A stretch of 64,000 nucleotides of DNA from Mesorhizobium sp. ES1-1 (lineage in GTDB: Bacteria > Pseudomonadota > Alphaproteobacteria > Rhizobiales > Rhizobiaceae). The notes under the pieces are model-generated. The model was given only the letters and a program-made list of their open reading frames with translations. It was not told the DNA's origin and ran no database searches. Each line of letters starts with the position of its first letter. The stretch's first letter is position 1. Below are positions 17,817 to 26,490 of the stretch, piece after piece. Location: contig NZ_JAIUGX010000002.1 in NCBI RefSeq assembly GCF_020164785.1, positions 186,001-250,000 of the forward strand. Reading direction: 5' to 3'. Made by a program: the position numbers and the translations under genes.

Positions 17817-18938
17817 ATGAAAAAAATCAGTATTTTGAACGCGGCCATTTTCGGCCTGATGATGAGCGCGCCAGTCGCTTTCGCCGACGATCTCACCATC
17901 TCGGTGGTCGGCCCAATGACGGGACAGCTCGCCACCATCGGCGACCAGTTCAAACAGGGCGCACAGGCCGCCGCGGACGCGATCAACGCCGCCGGGGGCG
18001 TTGATGGCCGCCAGATCAAGCTCGACATCGAGGACGACCAGTGCGATCCAAAGCAGGCGGTGTCTGTCGCCAACCGCATCGTGGCCAATGGGGTCAAGTT
18101 CATCGACGGCCACGCTTGCTCGGGCTCCAGCATCCCGGCATCCGCCGTCTATGCGGAAGCCGGCGCCTTGATGATGAGCCCGGCCTCCTCGAACCCGGTG
18201 CTGACCGACGCGGCGGCGAAGTCCGGCTGGCCGACGATCATGCGTCTCTACACGCGTGACGATGCTCAGGGCGCCTTCATCGGCCCCTGGATCGCCAAGA
18301 AATATGCCGGCAAGAACGTCGTCGTCCTGCATGACAAGAGCGCATACGGTCAGGGCGTGGCTGACGCCGTCAAGGCGACCATGAATGCCGGCGGCCTCAA
18401 GGAAGTGGACTATGAGGGCATCAATGCAGGCGAGAAGGATTACTCGGCACTCGTCACCAAGTTGAAAGATCTGAAGGCCGACGTCGTCTATTTCGGCGGT
18501 TACCACCCTGAGGCCGGCCTGATCCTGCGCCAGTCGGCGGAGCAGAACGTCAAGTTCCAGCTCATCATGCCCGATTCCATCGCCTCGCCTGAATTCTGGC
18601 AAGTTGCCGGTCCGGCTGGCGAAGGCACCATGTTTGTCTTCCCGTCCGACCCGCAGGCAAAGCCGGAAGCCAAGGCCGCCGTGGAGAAGATCAAGGCAGG
18701 CGGCTTCGTGCCGGAAGGCTTCACGCTGTTCTCCTATGCCGTGGTGCAGGCAGTCGCGGAAGGCGTCAAGCGCGCCGGCAGCGACGATCCGGCCAAGGTT
18801 GCGGAAGCGTTGAAGAACGGAACGCCGGTCAGCACGGTTGTCGGTAACGTCACCTTCGACGAGAAGGGCGATCTCAAGAACGCCAGCTACGACATCAACC
18901 AGTGGCATGACGGCAAGTACGCGCCGATCTCCCAGTAA
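17817..18938 (+). CDS. Branched-chain amino acid ABC transporter substrate-binding protein (LivK-like)
   Basis: A 373-residue periplasmic binding protein of the Leu/Ile/Val-binding type. A signal peptide (MKKISILNAAIFGLMMSAPVAFA) is cleaved before DDLTISVVGPMTG. The two-lobed ligand-binding domain (Peripla_BP_6) follows, with the family segments GHACSGSSIPAS and MSPASSNPVLT. Such proteins bind branched-chain or related amino acids and deliver them to an inner-membrane ABC transporter. The ATG at 17817 follows GGAGGAG, so an upstream in-frame start at 17766 is rejected. No livHMGF permease or ATPase genes are next to it. The gene has its own terminator, so it must work with a transporter encoded elsewhere. 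Confidence 0.94.
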   Translation: MKKISILNAAIFGLMMSAPVAFADDLTISVVGPMTGQLATIGDQFKQGAQAAADAINAAGGVDGRQIKLDIEDDQCDPKQAVSVANRIVANGVKFIDGHACSGSSIPASAVYAEAGALMMSPASSNPVLTDAAAKSGWPTIMRLYTRDDAQGAFIGPWIAKKYAGKNVVVLHDKSAYGQGVADAVKATMNAGGLKEVDYEGINAGEKDYSALVTKLKDLKADVVYFGGYHPEAGLILRQSAEQNVKFQLIMPDSIASPEFWQVAGPAGEGTMFVFPSDPQAKPEAKAAVEKIKAGGFVPEGFTLFSYAVVQAVAEGVKRAGSDDPAKVAEALKNGTPVSTVVGNVTFDEKGDLKNASYDINQWHDGKYAPISQ

Positions 18939-18970
18939 TCGCCGACGTCGAAACGACGATCGCACGCATC

Positions 18971-19002
18971 AAATGGCCGGGTTTTTCCCGGCCATTTGTT
19001 TT
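18971..19002 (+). terminator. Rho-independent terminator of the LivK-like gene
   Basis: An 11-bp perfect stem (AAATGGCCGGG/CCCGGCCATTT) with a short T loop, followed by GTTTT, lies 32 bp after the stop codon. Confidence 0.9.
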
Positions 19003-19139
19003 GGCCGCTGTGTGGATGGTAGGAAGTCGCCGAGCCCGGCGGCCGGCTACCGGAAACAGCCGCTCGACGTAGCGCGGTCAGCGGGGTTAACCATCTGGAG
19101 CGAGAGCAGGGAGCCAAAAACGTCTGACGGGTGACCACC

Positions 19140-19373
19140 ATGGAAAATCCCCAACATAGATTTTACTGTCACATCGAGGCAGGCGGCACCTGGGCAGTCT
19201 GGGACCGTATAGCTGACGCCCCGGCTAGTCTGGGAGGGCGCGATCTGCCTGACTGCACATCCCAACGGGCGAACGCCGCTGAGGCCGTGCTGACGCGGAT
19301 CTATGACAATGGGTTGGACGCGCTGACCGTTCGAATGTCGGGCATAGCTGTCAGCCTTTCAGCTTCGGCGTGA
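19140..19373 (+). CDS. Small hypothetical protein (77 aa)
   Basis: A 77-residue frame beginning MENPQHRFYCHIEAGGTWAVWDR; a GTG nine bases upstream (19131) is an alternative start. It has no signal peptide or membrane segment. A central Ala-rich helix and the ending IAVSLSASA are all that can be described. A good terminator just upstream and reasonable amino-acid composition support it as a separate gene, but no family is recognised and the ribosome-binding site is weak. Confidence 0.5.
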   Translation: MENPQHRFYCHIEAGGTWAVWDRIADAPASLGGRDLPDCTSQRANAAEAVLTRIYDNGLDALTVRMSGIAVSLSASA

Positions 19374-19469
19374 TCGTGCCGGGTCTTTTGGCCCTCACTG
19401 ACGCTCCATCCTCCAAGGTCGGATTGAACACCTCGGTCTTGACGTTGCTCCCCAAAAGCAAAAGACGAT

Positions 19470-21449
19470 CTAGACCAACTTGGCTGCCGCCCGCGTCTCG
19501 TCGGCGAAGCGGGCCAGCACAACGCCGTCGGTAACCTGGGCGCCTTCCATCGCTATGTCGGCAATGACCCCGTCATGCGGGGCGACGATGGTGTGCTCCA
19601 TCTTCATGGCCTCGAGGATCAGCAGCGGCTGGCCCTTGGTCACGGCGTCGCCGACAGCCACGCGAACCAGCTTTACCAGCCCCGGCATCGGCGCCCGAAG
19701 ACTGGCGGAGCCGGCCTGCGCTTCGTCGGCCCGCGACAGCGGGTCCGGCACAGCGAAGGTGTAGCCGATCGCGCCTTCGAACACCGTGACATGGCCCGGC
19801 CAGCTGGCGCTGCGAGGCACGGCACGAAAATCATGCGAGTTGGTGCTTTCATACGGCGCTTCCAACCTCACCCCGAAACGTCCATCAGGCTGCACCGAAA
19901 CCCGCACCGTGATGTCGGTCCCGCCACGAAGCAAATGCACGCGCCGCGCCACACTGTGGAAATGGGCATAGCCGGCGAGGGCCGACCAAGGATCGTCGGA
20001 TGACGGCTCTGCCCGCGCGCCGGAGGCCGCAAGCGCGGCTGCCGCGATGGTTTCGCCGCTGGGCGGCTGGACCGCGGTCAGCGACTCCCGGTGCCTTTCG
20101 ATCAGACCGGTGTCTACATCGCCTGCGGCAAAGTCCGGATCCGCGGCGAGAGCGGCGAGAAAGCCGGTGTTGACGGTCGTGCCCGCAATCTCGGTGCCAG
20201 CCAGCACCTTGCCGAGCGCCTCCAGTGCCGCCGGCCTATCTTTGCCGTGGACAACGAGCTTTGCGATCATCGGGTCATAATAGGGCGAGACGGCATCGCC
20301 TTCCCGCACACCGGTCTCGACGCGCATGGTTGCGCCGTCGGGCGAGATCGCCGGAAACTTCAGATGGTGCAGCGTGCCCGTCGCCGGCAGAAACCCCTTG
20401 GCCGCATCCTCGGCATAGACGCGCGCCTCGAAAGCATGGCCGGCGAGCGTGATCTCGTTTTGCGTCTTCGGCAGCTTTTCGCCGCTCGCGACCCGCAACT
20501 GCCATTCGACCAGGTCGATACCGGTGATCATTTCGGTGACCGGGTGCTCGACCTGCAGGCGGGTGTTCATCTCCATGAACCAGAAGCGATCGGCTTCCAA
20601 ACCCTGCGAGGCATCGACGATGAACTCGATCGTGCCGGCGCCGCAATAGCTGATCGCCTTGGCCGCCTTGACCGCGGCGTCGGTCATCGCCTCGCGCAAC
20701 GCTTCGGTCATTCCGGGGGCAGGGGCTTCCTCGATCACCTTCTGGTGGCGCCGCTGAGCCGAGCAGTCGCGCTCGTAGAGATGCACCACGTTGCCGAAGA
20801 GATCGCCGAACACCTGAACCTCGATGTGCCGTGGCTTGTCGACATATTTCTCGACCAGCACCCGGTCGTCGCCGAATGCGGCCTTGGCCTCTCGCCTTGC
20901 CGCCGACAGAGCTTCGGAAAAATGGTCGGGGTGTTCGACCCGGCGCATACCCCTGCCGCCGCCACCGGCCCGTGCCTTGATGAGCACGGGATAGCCTATC
21001 TCACGGGCCTTGGAGGCAAGCAGTACGATCTCCTGCGCCTCGCCATGATAGCCGGGCACCACCGGCACACCGGCCTTTTCCATCAGCAGCTTGGCCGCGT
21101 CCTTGAGCCCCATGGCACGGACCGAAGCCGCAGAAGGGCCGATGAAGGTCAGTCCCGCCGCCACCACATGGTCGACGAAATCGGGGTTCTCCGACAGGAA
21201 GCCGTAGCCGGGGTGGATGGCGCCGGCCCCGGTGGCGAGTGCGGCGGCAATGATCTTGTCGCCGCGCAGATAACTTTCGCTGACCGGCGAGGCGCCGATA
21301 TGCACCGCGTCGTCGGCCATCTCCACATGCAGGGATTTCGCGTCGGCATCTGAATAGACGGCGACGGTGCGAACGCCTAGCTTTCGTGCCGTGCGAATAA
21401 CACGGCATGCGATCTCGCCCCGATTGGCGATCAGGATCTTGGCGAACAT
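19470..21449 (-). CDS. mccA: Biotin-dependent acyl-CoA carboxylase alpha subunit, probably methylcrotonyl-CoA carboxylase
   Basis: A 659-residue biotin carboxylase/biotin carboxyl carrier fusion. It begins with the pre-ATP-grasp segment ILIANRGEIACRVIRTA. The ATP-grasp glycine loop ARAGGGGRGMR and the catalytic MEMNTRLQVEHPVTE region come next. The C-terminal biotinyl domain has EAMKMEH, with the biotinylated lysine at about 616. Proximity to mccB and isovaleryl-CoA dehydrogenase indicates carboxylation of 3-methylcrotonyl-CoA in leucine degradation, rather than acetyl- or propionyl-CoA carboxylation. It is the last gene of the minus-strand cluster, separated from mccB by a small secreted-protein gene. 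Confidence 0.93.
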   Translation of the reverse strand: MFAKILIANRGEIACRVIRTARKLGVRTVAVYSDADAKSLHVEMADDAVHIGASPVSESYLRGDKIIAAALATGAGAIHPGYGFLSENPDFVDHVVAAGLTFIGPSAASVRAMGLKDAAKLLMEKAGVPVVPGYHGEAQEIVLLASKAREIGYPVLIKARAGGGGRGMRRVEHPDHFSEALSAARREAKAAFGDDRVLVEKYVDKPRHIEVQVFGDLFGNVVHLYERDCSAQRRHQKVIEEAPAPGMTEALREAMTDAAVKAAKAISYCGAGTIEFIVDASQGLEADRFWFMEMNTRLQVEHPVTEMITGIDLVEWQLRVASGEKLPKTQNEITLAGHAFEARVYAEDAAKGFLPATGTLHHLKFPAISPDGATMRVETGVREGDAVSPYYDPMIAKLVVHGKDRPAALEALGKVLAGTEIAGTTVNTGFLAALAADPDFAAGDVDTGLIERHRESLTAVQPPSGETIAAAALAASGARAEPSSDDPWSALAGYAHFHSVARRVHLLRGGTDITVRVSVQPDGRFGVRLEAPYESTNSHDFRAVPRSASWPGHVTVFEGAIGYTFAVPDPLSRADEAQAGSASLRAPMPGLVKLVRVAVGDAVTKGQPLLILEAMKMEHTIVAPHDGVIADIAMEGAQVTDGVVLARFADETRAAAKLV

Positions 21450-21495
21450 GGAGCCTCCCGTGTCTGGATCGGGAGGGCCGATCGGACCTTTGGCC

Positions 21496-21876
21496 CTACT
21501 TCGACGCCGCGATCTGGCACTGGCCGCCCGCAGCCACCTTGTAGTGCGACCGCGCAGACTGACAGGATTTCATCGCCAGATCCTCCGCCGCCTTCTGCGA
21601 CGGCGCATTGTAGTTGGCTCCGCACAGGATATAGCCATCCCTGACCCTTACAAACCCTGTCGTCGCATAGGCCGAATGGCCGCTTGCGGCGACATAAGCT
21701 TTGTAGGCCTTGCTGCATGGGTCCTTGACCCCGCTCCCCAGAACTGGCGAGAAGCGCATGTCTCCCTTGCTGCCCGCCAGCGATTCCGCCTGACCGGTGC
21801 CATTCGTCACGAATATAAGAAACCCTGCAAGTACCGACGCAGCCGTCTTGCGATAATGTCTCATTTCCATTTCCAC
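21496..21876 (-). CDS. Hypothetical exported protein inside the mcc cluster (126 aa)
   Basis: A 126-residue protein with a signal-like N-terminus (SVLAGFLIFVTNGTGQA) and four cysteines in the mature part (DPCSK, ILCGA, KSCQS, GQCQI), which could make two disulfides in the periplasm. The tail QKAAEDLAMKSCQSA resembles the repeated Ala/Cys helix of small secreted proteins such as DUF4189 types, but I cannot assign it. The start may instead be the third Met (MRHYRK, 21864), because GGAAATGGAA precedes it. The gene lies between mccB and mccA on the same strand and is not an expected part of leucine catabolism. Confidence 0.7.
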   Translation of the reverse strand: MEMEMRHYRKTAASVLAGFLIFVTNGTGQAESLAGSKGDMRFSPVLGSGVKDPCSKAYKAYVAASGHSAYATTGFVRVRDGYILCGANYNAPSQKAAEDLAMKSCQSARSHYKVAAGGQCQIAASK

Positions 21877-21990
21877 CCCATCCCCACTGCATTGAGCGGG
21901 ACGAGCAGTAGCGAATATCGCGTTTCGCCGCTAGTTCGATTTTGAAGGTTTGGAATGGGCTTTGCTGGTGAATCTGTTGGTCCATACAGT

Positions 21991-22086
21991 TCAGCCCCTT
22001 CGAAGAGCAGCAACGGTGCGGGGGTATAGTTCGGCCGTGTGCTCGTCTAGGCCGGTATGAACCTGGATTTGCGGGCGGTCGCTCAT
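21991..22086 (-). CDS. Possible 31-residue peptide gene following mccB
   Basis: A short frame whose ATG lies one base after the mccB stop (TGA-A-ATG), with AGGATG about 7 bases upstream, giving MSDRPQIQVHTGLDEHTAELYPRTVAA and a short basic end. The position would allow translational coupling. It may be a real small protein or the remnant of a longer gene that sits here in relatives. The sequence is acidic and polar, with no hydrophobic helix. No other evidence supports it. Confidence 0.3.
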   Translation of the reverse strand: MSDRPQIQVHTGLDEHTAELYPRTVAALRRG

Positions 22087-22087
22087 T

Positions 22088-23707
22088 TCACATCCTGAAC
22101 ACGCCGAAGCGCGTGTCCTCGATTTCGGCGTTGAGCGCGGCCGACAGGCTGAGCGCCAGTACGGCGCGAGTCTTCGCCGGGTCGATGATGCCATCGTCCC
22201 AAAGGCGCGCGGATGAATAGAGCGGATGGCCCTCATGCTCGTATTTCATCAGGATCGGCTTCTTGAACTTCGCTTCCTCCTCCGCGCTCCACTGGCCGCC
22301 CTTGCGCTCGATGCCTTCCCGTTTGACCATGGCGAGCACCGTCGCCGCCTGCTCGCCGCCCATCACCGAGATGCGGGCGTTCGGCCACATCCACAGGAAG
22401 CGCGGCGAGTAGGCGCGGCCGCACATGCCGTAATTGCCGGCACCGAACGATCCGCCGATGATGACGGTTACCTTCGGCACTTTGGCCGTGGCGACGGCCA
22501 TCACCAGCTTGGCGCCGTCCTTGGCGATGCCGCCGGCCTCGTATTTCCTGCCCACCATGAAGCCGGTGATATTCTGCAGGAAGACCAGCGGAATCTTGCG
22601 TTGGCAGCAGAGTTCGATGAAGTGGGCGCCCTTGAGCGCGCTTTCGGAGAACAGCACGCCATTGTTGGCGATGATGCCGACCGGCATGCCATGGAGATGG
22701 GCAAATCCCGTGACCAACGTGGCCCCGTAGTTCTGCTTGAACTCGTCGAACTCGGACCCGTCGACGATGCGCGCGATTACTTCCCGTACGTCATAGGGTT
22801 GGCGGGGGTCGGTCGGCACGATGCCATACAATTCATCCGCCGGATGAAGCTGCGGAATCACTTTGTGTAAATTCAGGCTCACCACCTTGTTCCGATTCAG
22901 GTTCTTGACGATACGCCGGCAAATGGCGAGCGCGTTGTCATCGTCCAGGGCATAGTGGTCGGCGACGCCGGAAAGCCTTGTATGCACTTCCGCGCCGCCG
23001 AGATCCTCGGCGCTGACGTCTTCGCCGGTGGCCGCCTTCACCAGCGGCGGGCCGCCGAGAAAAATGGTCGCCTGATTGCGCACCATGATCGTCTCGTCCG
23101 ACATTGCCGGCACATAGGCTCCGCCCGCCGTGCACGACCCCATGACGCAGGCGATCTGCGGGATGCCGGCGGCCGACATGTTGGCCTGGTTGTAGAAGAT
23201 GCGGCCGAAATGCTCGCGGTCGGGAAATACCTCGTCCTGGTTGGGCAGGTTGGCGCCGCCGCTGTCGACCAGATAGATGCAAGGCAAATTGTTCTGCATG
23301 GCGATCTCCTGCGCCCGCAGATGCTTCTTCACGGTCAGCGGGTAGTAGGTCCCGCCTTTGACCGTCGCGTCGTTGACGACGACCATGACCTCGGTACCTT
23401 CGACGCGGCCGACTCCGGCTATCATGCCGGCCGACGGAATGTCCTCGCCATACATCGACCATGCCGCGAACTGACCGATCTCGAGGAAAGGCGAGCCGGT
23501 GTCGAGCAGCTGCGCCAGCCGTTCTCTCGGCAGAAGCTTGCCGCGCGAGACGTGGCGTTCTCGCGCCTCGTCCGAGCCCCCGCGCTCGATGCCTGCCGCC
23601 TTTTCGGTGACGTCGGCGACCAGTTCCCGCATGCGCTCGGCATTGGCGCGGAAAACGTCGGAGGAGGGGGAGACTTGGGTTTGCAGCGTGGCCAATATGT
23701 TCCTCAC
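22088..23707 (-). CDS. mccB: Methylcrotonyl-CoA carboxylase beta subunit (carboxyltransferase)
   Basis: A 539-residue carboxyltransferase of the acyl-CoA carboxylase type. It transfers the carboxyl group from biotin on MccA to 3-methylcrotonyl-CoA. Both crotonase-like halves are present: the N-half has GGARERHxSRGKL-type sequence and [13 protein letters not shown], a hallmark of MccB, and the C-half has [16 protein letters not shown]. Length matches the family. The GTG at 23707 is used here. A TTG 12 bases downstream, with GAGG spaced well before it, is an equally plausible start. It is transcribed with ivd upstream and mccA downstream, although a plus-strand frameshifted gene interrupts the ivd-mccB interval. 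Confidence 0.94.
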   Translation of the reverse strand: MRNILATLQTQVSPSSDVFRANAERMRELVADVTEKAAGIERGGSDEARERHVSRGKLLPRERLAQLLDTGSPFLEIGQFAAWSMYGEDIPSAGMIAGVGRVEGTEVMVVVNDATVKGGTYYPLTVKKHLRAQEIAMQNNLPCIYLVDSGGANLPNQDEVFPDREHFGRIFYNQANMSAAGIPQIACVMGSCTAGGAYVPAMSDETIMVRNQATIFLGGPPLVKAATGEDVSAEDLGGAEVHTRLSGVADHYALDDDNALAICRRIVKNLNRNKVVSLNLHKVIPQLHPADELYGIVPTDPRQPYDVREVIARIVDGSEFDEFKQNYGATLVTGFAHLHGMPVGIIANNGVLFSESALKGAHFIELCCQRKIPLVFLQNITGFMVGRKYEAGGIAKDGAKLVMAVATAKVPKVTVIIGGSFGAGNYGMCGRAYSPRFLWMWPNARISVMGGEQAATVLAMVKREGIERKGGQWSAEEEAKFKKPILMKYEHEGHPLYSSARLWDDGIIDPAKTRAVLALSLSAALNAEIEDTRFGVFRM

Positions 23708-23940
23708 ACCTCTTGATACCGTAGCGGAACCAGTGTAACAGCCCGCGCCCGGATGCAGCTTGCCACGAGTGGCAGCTTTTTTACGTATGACACCCTCAGG
23801 AGGCGGCGATGGAAAGCATGGATATGCGTTTCACCAAATGTCTCCCTTCGGCCACGGCCTGACGCCGCCGAAGGGCGGCCTTCCACGTCCCGAATCTGAG
23901 CAAGAGGAACATGGCGCCCGCTGGCGCCGTGGGTGTCACC

Positions 23941-24331
23941 ATGTATTTGCGGTTTGTAACGCCGCTGATCCATCCGAACAGCCGGGTGGAGACCGGCTTC
24001 TTTCACGCGTCCTGGTACTTGTACCGCAACGGATGCCCGGACTGGATCCATGACGAGTTGGACCATCAATTCGACTGGTTCAACCGGCATCTGCCCATTC
24101 CAGGCCGGGTTGGTCGGCATTTCAAGCGCCGGAATTCGATCTGGGCATCTGCTGGTCCATCCGGACGCCAGGGAAGCGATCAGTCGCGCGCGTTATTGCG
24201 CTTGGCTGATCGAGGAAGGCGGTTTGCCGGTGCGGCCGATCACGTCGACGCGCCACCGCGAAATTCTGTGGCGCGACGCGCACCAGATCGTTGCCAAGCC
24301 TACCGATGACCTGCCCAAGGCGTTCGGCTGA
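23941..24331 (+). pseudogene. Frameshifted conserved hypothetical gene
   Basis: Two overlapping plus-strand frames appear to be one gene with a shift near 24141-24160. The first reads from an ATG at 23941 (MYLRFVTPLIHPNSRVETGF, then Trp/Asp-rich sequence to about FKRRNSIW). The second resumes as HLLVHPDAREAISRARYCAW and runs to a stop at 24329-24331. Both halves have ordinary protein-like composition, and the switch is by one base. Joined, they would give about 129 residues. The family is not recognised. The protein looks soluble and aromatic-rich. Either the gene is decaying or the read has a one-base error; removing one G from the GGG at 24143-24145 would restore the frame. No strong ribosome-binding site is seen. 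Confidence 0.65.
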
Positions 24332-24348
24332 AATGGCGGAGGGGGACA

Positions 24349-25512
24349 TCACACTCCCTCAGCCATGATCTCGCGACCGATCAGCCAGCGGCGAATCTCG
24401 CTGGTGCCGGCGCCGATCTCGTAAAGCTTGGCGTCGCGCAACAGGCGGCCGGTCGGATACTCGTTGGTATAGCCATTGCCGCCCAGCAGTTGCAGGGCGT
24501 CAAGCGCCATCTGTGTTGCCTTTTCGGCCGCGAACAACACGCAACCGGCGGCGTCCTTGCGAGTCGTCTGGCCACGGTCGCAAGCGGCGGCCACGGCATA
24601 GACGTAGGCGCGCGCCGCGTTCATCACCGTGTACATGTCGGCCAGCTTGCCTTGCACCAGTTGGAACTCACCGATCGGCTGGCCGAACTGCTTGCGCTCG
24701 TGCACATAGGGGACCGCCACGTCGAGACACGCCGCCATCAGGCCGATCGGGCCGCCGGCAAGCACGGTGCGCTCATAGTCGAGACCGGACATCAGCACCT
24801 CGACGCCGCACCCTTCCTGGTGCAGCACATTTTCGAAGGGCACCTCGACATCCTCGAACACCAGTTCGCCGGTGTTTGAGCCGCGCATGCCGAGCTTGTC
24901 GAGCTTTTGCGCCACCGAAAAGCCGGCCATCGTATTCTCGACAATGAAGGCCGTGATGCCGCGGGACTGGCGCTCGGGATCGGTCTTGGCGTAAACGACC
25001 AGCGTTCCGGCGTCGGGACCGTTGGTGATCCACATCTTGGCGCCGTTCAGCACGTAGCGGTCATTGCGCTTTTCGGCCCGCAGCTTGAGCGACACCACGT
25101 CGGAGCCGGCGCCGGATTCCGACATCGCAAGTGCGCCGACCTTTTCGCCCGAGCATAGGGCAGGCAGATATTTCTCCTTCTGCGCCTGTGTCGCCCAGCG
25201 GTTGATCTGGTTGACGCAAAGATTGGAGTGGGCGCCATAGGAGAGGCCAACCGAGGCGGAGGCGCGCGAAATCTCCTCCACGGCAATCACATGGGCGAGA
25301 TAACCCATGCCGCTGCCGCCAAACCCGGGCTCGGCTGTAATGCCAAGGAGCCCCAGCGCGCCCAGTTCCCTCCAGAGGGTCGACGGAAATTCGTTCGAGC
25401 GGTCGATCTCGGCTGCGATCGGCGCAATCCTGTCCTGGGCGAACCGACGCACCAGGTCTCGCAGCGCCTCGATGTCCTCGTCATGCCCGAAGCTGAGCGT
25501 GTTCGTGTACAT
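24349..25512 (-). CDS. ivd: Isovaleryl-CoA dehydrogenase
   Basis: A 387-residue acyl-CoA dehydrogenase. Signature motifs are [13 protein letters not shown] (about 127-139, FAD and substrate binding) and [13 protein letters not shown] near the C-terminus. The glutamate in GLDYER (E247) matches the position of the catalytic base specific to isovaleryl-CoA dehydrogenases (E254 in the human enzyme) rather than the C-terminal Glu of other family members. It oxidises isovaleryl-CoA to 3-methylcrotonyl-CoA and passes electrons to ETF. Neighbours mccA/mccB supply the next step. The start overlaps the upstream TetR gene by 32 bp, so the two are probably co-transcribed. Confidence 0.95.
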   Translation of the reverse strand: MYTNTLSFGHDEDIEALRDLVRRFAQDRIAPIAAEIDRSNEFPSTLWRELGALGLLGITAEPGFGGSGMGYLAHVIAVEEISRASASVGLSYGAHSNLCVNQINRWATQAQKEKYLPALCSGEKVGALAMSESGAGSDVVSLKLRAEKRNDRYVLNGAKMWITNGPDAGTLVVYAKTDPERQSRGITAFIVENTMAGFSVAQKLDKLGMRGSNTGELVFEDVEVPFENVLHQEGCGVEVLMSGLDYERTVLAGGPIGLMAACLDVAVPYVHERKQFGQPIGEFQLVQGKLADMYTVMNAARAYVYAVAAACDRGQTTRKDAAGCVLFAAEKATQMALDALQLLGGNGYTNEYPTGRLLRDAKLYEIGAGTSEIRRWLIGREIMAEGV

Positions 25513-26125
25513 GCCGTGCCTCTCCGGTTGCCATCCTCGCGCCGACCAGGCGCATTGTCATCGCAAGATAAGTCGTCGTCACTTCGGCGATCGACAGACG
25601 CTCGCCCGGCCGGAACCAGACGATGACGCCGGTCATCATCTGGATCAGCGCCATGGCCGTCAGGCCGGTGTCGTCGATGCTAAAGATGTCAGCCTCGGCG
25701 CCGTCTCGCAGGATGCCGCGCAGTTCCTTTTCGTAAGCCGTGCGCATGCGCAGGATGCGTGTCAGCCTTTCCGGCGACAGGCTGCGCAATTCCATGTTCG
25801 AGACATGCGTGGCGTTCCGGCGCTCGATGTGGAACGCGATGTGATTTGCGACATAGGCAGAGAGGCGTTGCGCCGGGCTTGCATTGACCGGCTTGGCTGA
25901 TTCCCAGGCCTGGATCAGGCCTTCCATGTGCTCTCGCATCAACGTGAACAGAAGGTCTTCCTTGGTCGGAAAATAGCGGTAGAGAGCGGCCGCCTGAACG
26001 CCGACTTCGGCGGCAAGCTGCCGCATAGACATCGCTTCATAGCCAAAACGGGCCATCAGGCTGACCGCCGCCTCGCGAATGGCAGCTTCGGTCTTTTCTC
26101 CGTCAGATCCGGTCGTCCGCGCCAT
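25481..26125 (-). CDS. TetR-family regulator, probable regulator of leucine/isovalerate catabolism
   Basis: A 214-residue TetR/AcrR-type repressor. The N-terminal HTH (about residues 26-55) reads [25 protein letters not shown] in substance, and the rest is an all-helical ligand domain. The gene overlaps ivd by 32 bp and heads the cluster, so it probably controls ivd and mcc transcription and its own. TetR-type regulators named LiuQ have been described for such clusters in proteobacteria, and this could be one, by inference. An imperfect palindrome lies 26-49 bp upstream of its start, a suitable operator position. Its ligand would be expected to be an acyl-CoA. Confidence 0.9.
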   Translation of the reverse strand: MARTTGSDGEKTEAAIREAAVSLMARFGYEAMSMRQLAAEVGVQAAALYRYFPTKEDLLFTLMREHMEGLIQAWESAKPVNASPAQRLSAYVANHIAFHIERRNATHVSNMELRSLSPERLTRILRMRTAYEKELRGILRDGAEADIFSIDDTGLTAMALIQMMTGVIVWFRPGERLSIAEVTTTYLAMTMRLVGARMATGEARHVHEHAQLRA

Positions 26126-26490
26126 CTACATCCTTCCACCTACTTAACAGAATAAAACAAACGTTTATTTAATTCAAGGCCGTCGGGTCATGGTCCCCCC
26201 ATGGAATGAAGTTTCGTGTTCATCGGAACACCGAAATGAAAGCTGAAGTCCGATTGTCGAGGCCCTGACCCGCGGCATACGGACCGGCAAGCACTTCGTC
26301 CGAAATGCCTGAGCAGGCCGCGTGCCGCTACGCCAGGCTGGTGCCATCGCGAGTGACATTCTCGTCGCGCCCGATCTACTCTAGGGGCGTGATGGTGAGA
26401 CTATTGTCGGAGGAACATCAAGATAGTTGCGGCAAGGATTTGGCCGGCCGGGAGCGCTGGAACGTCGCCTGGTCGCGACAACGCGGATCC
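26126..26490. other. Intergenic region upstream of the TetR-ivd cluster
   Basis: 365 bp between the TetR start and the aminotransferase stop. The first 50 bp hold an AT-rich imperfect palindrome (separate entry). The remainder has no convincing coding frame: a 61-codon frame on the minus strand has an Arg/Pro-rich, non-protein-like composition. No terminator with a T-run was seen. Confidence 0.45.
26151..26174. promoter_or_regulatory. Candidate TetR operator palindrome
   Basis: AATAAAACAA-ACGT-TTATTTAATT is an inverted repeat with 8 of 10 matching arm positions, centred on ACGT. It lies 26-49 bp upstream of the TetR ATG in an otherwise GC-rich region. This matches the size and placement of autoregulatory TetR operators. 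Confidence 0.5.

Noticed and set aside
17727..18965. A 412-codon open frame on the minus strand
   Set aside because: It is antisense to the LivK-like binding protein gene and lacks domain motifs.
20091..21353. A 420-codon open frame on the plus strand
   Set aside because: It is antisense to mccA, which has the biotin and ATP-grasp motifs.
26174..26359. A 61-codon minus-strand frame upstream of the TetR gene
   Set aside because: Arg/Pro-rich composition, no ribosome-binding site, and overlap with the regulatory region.
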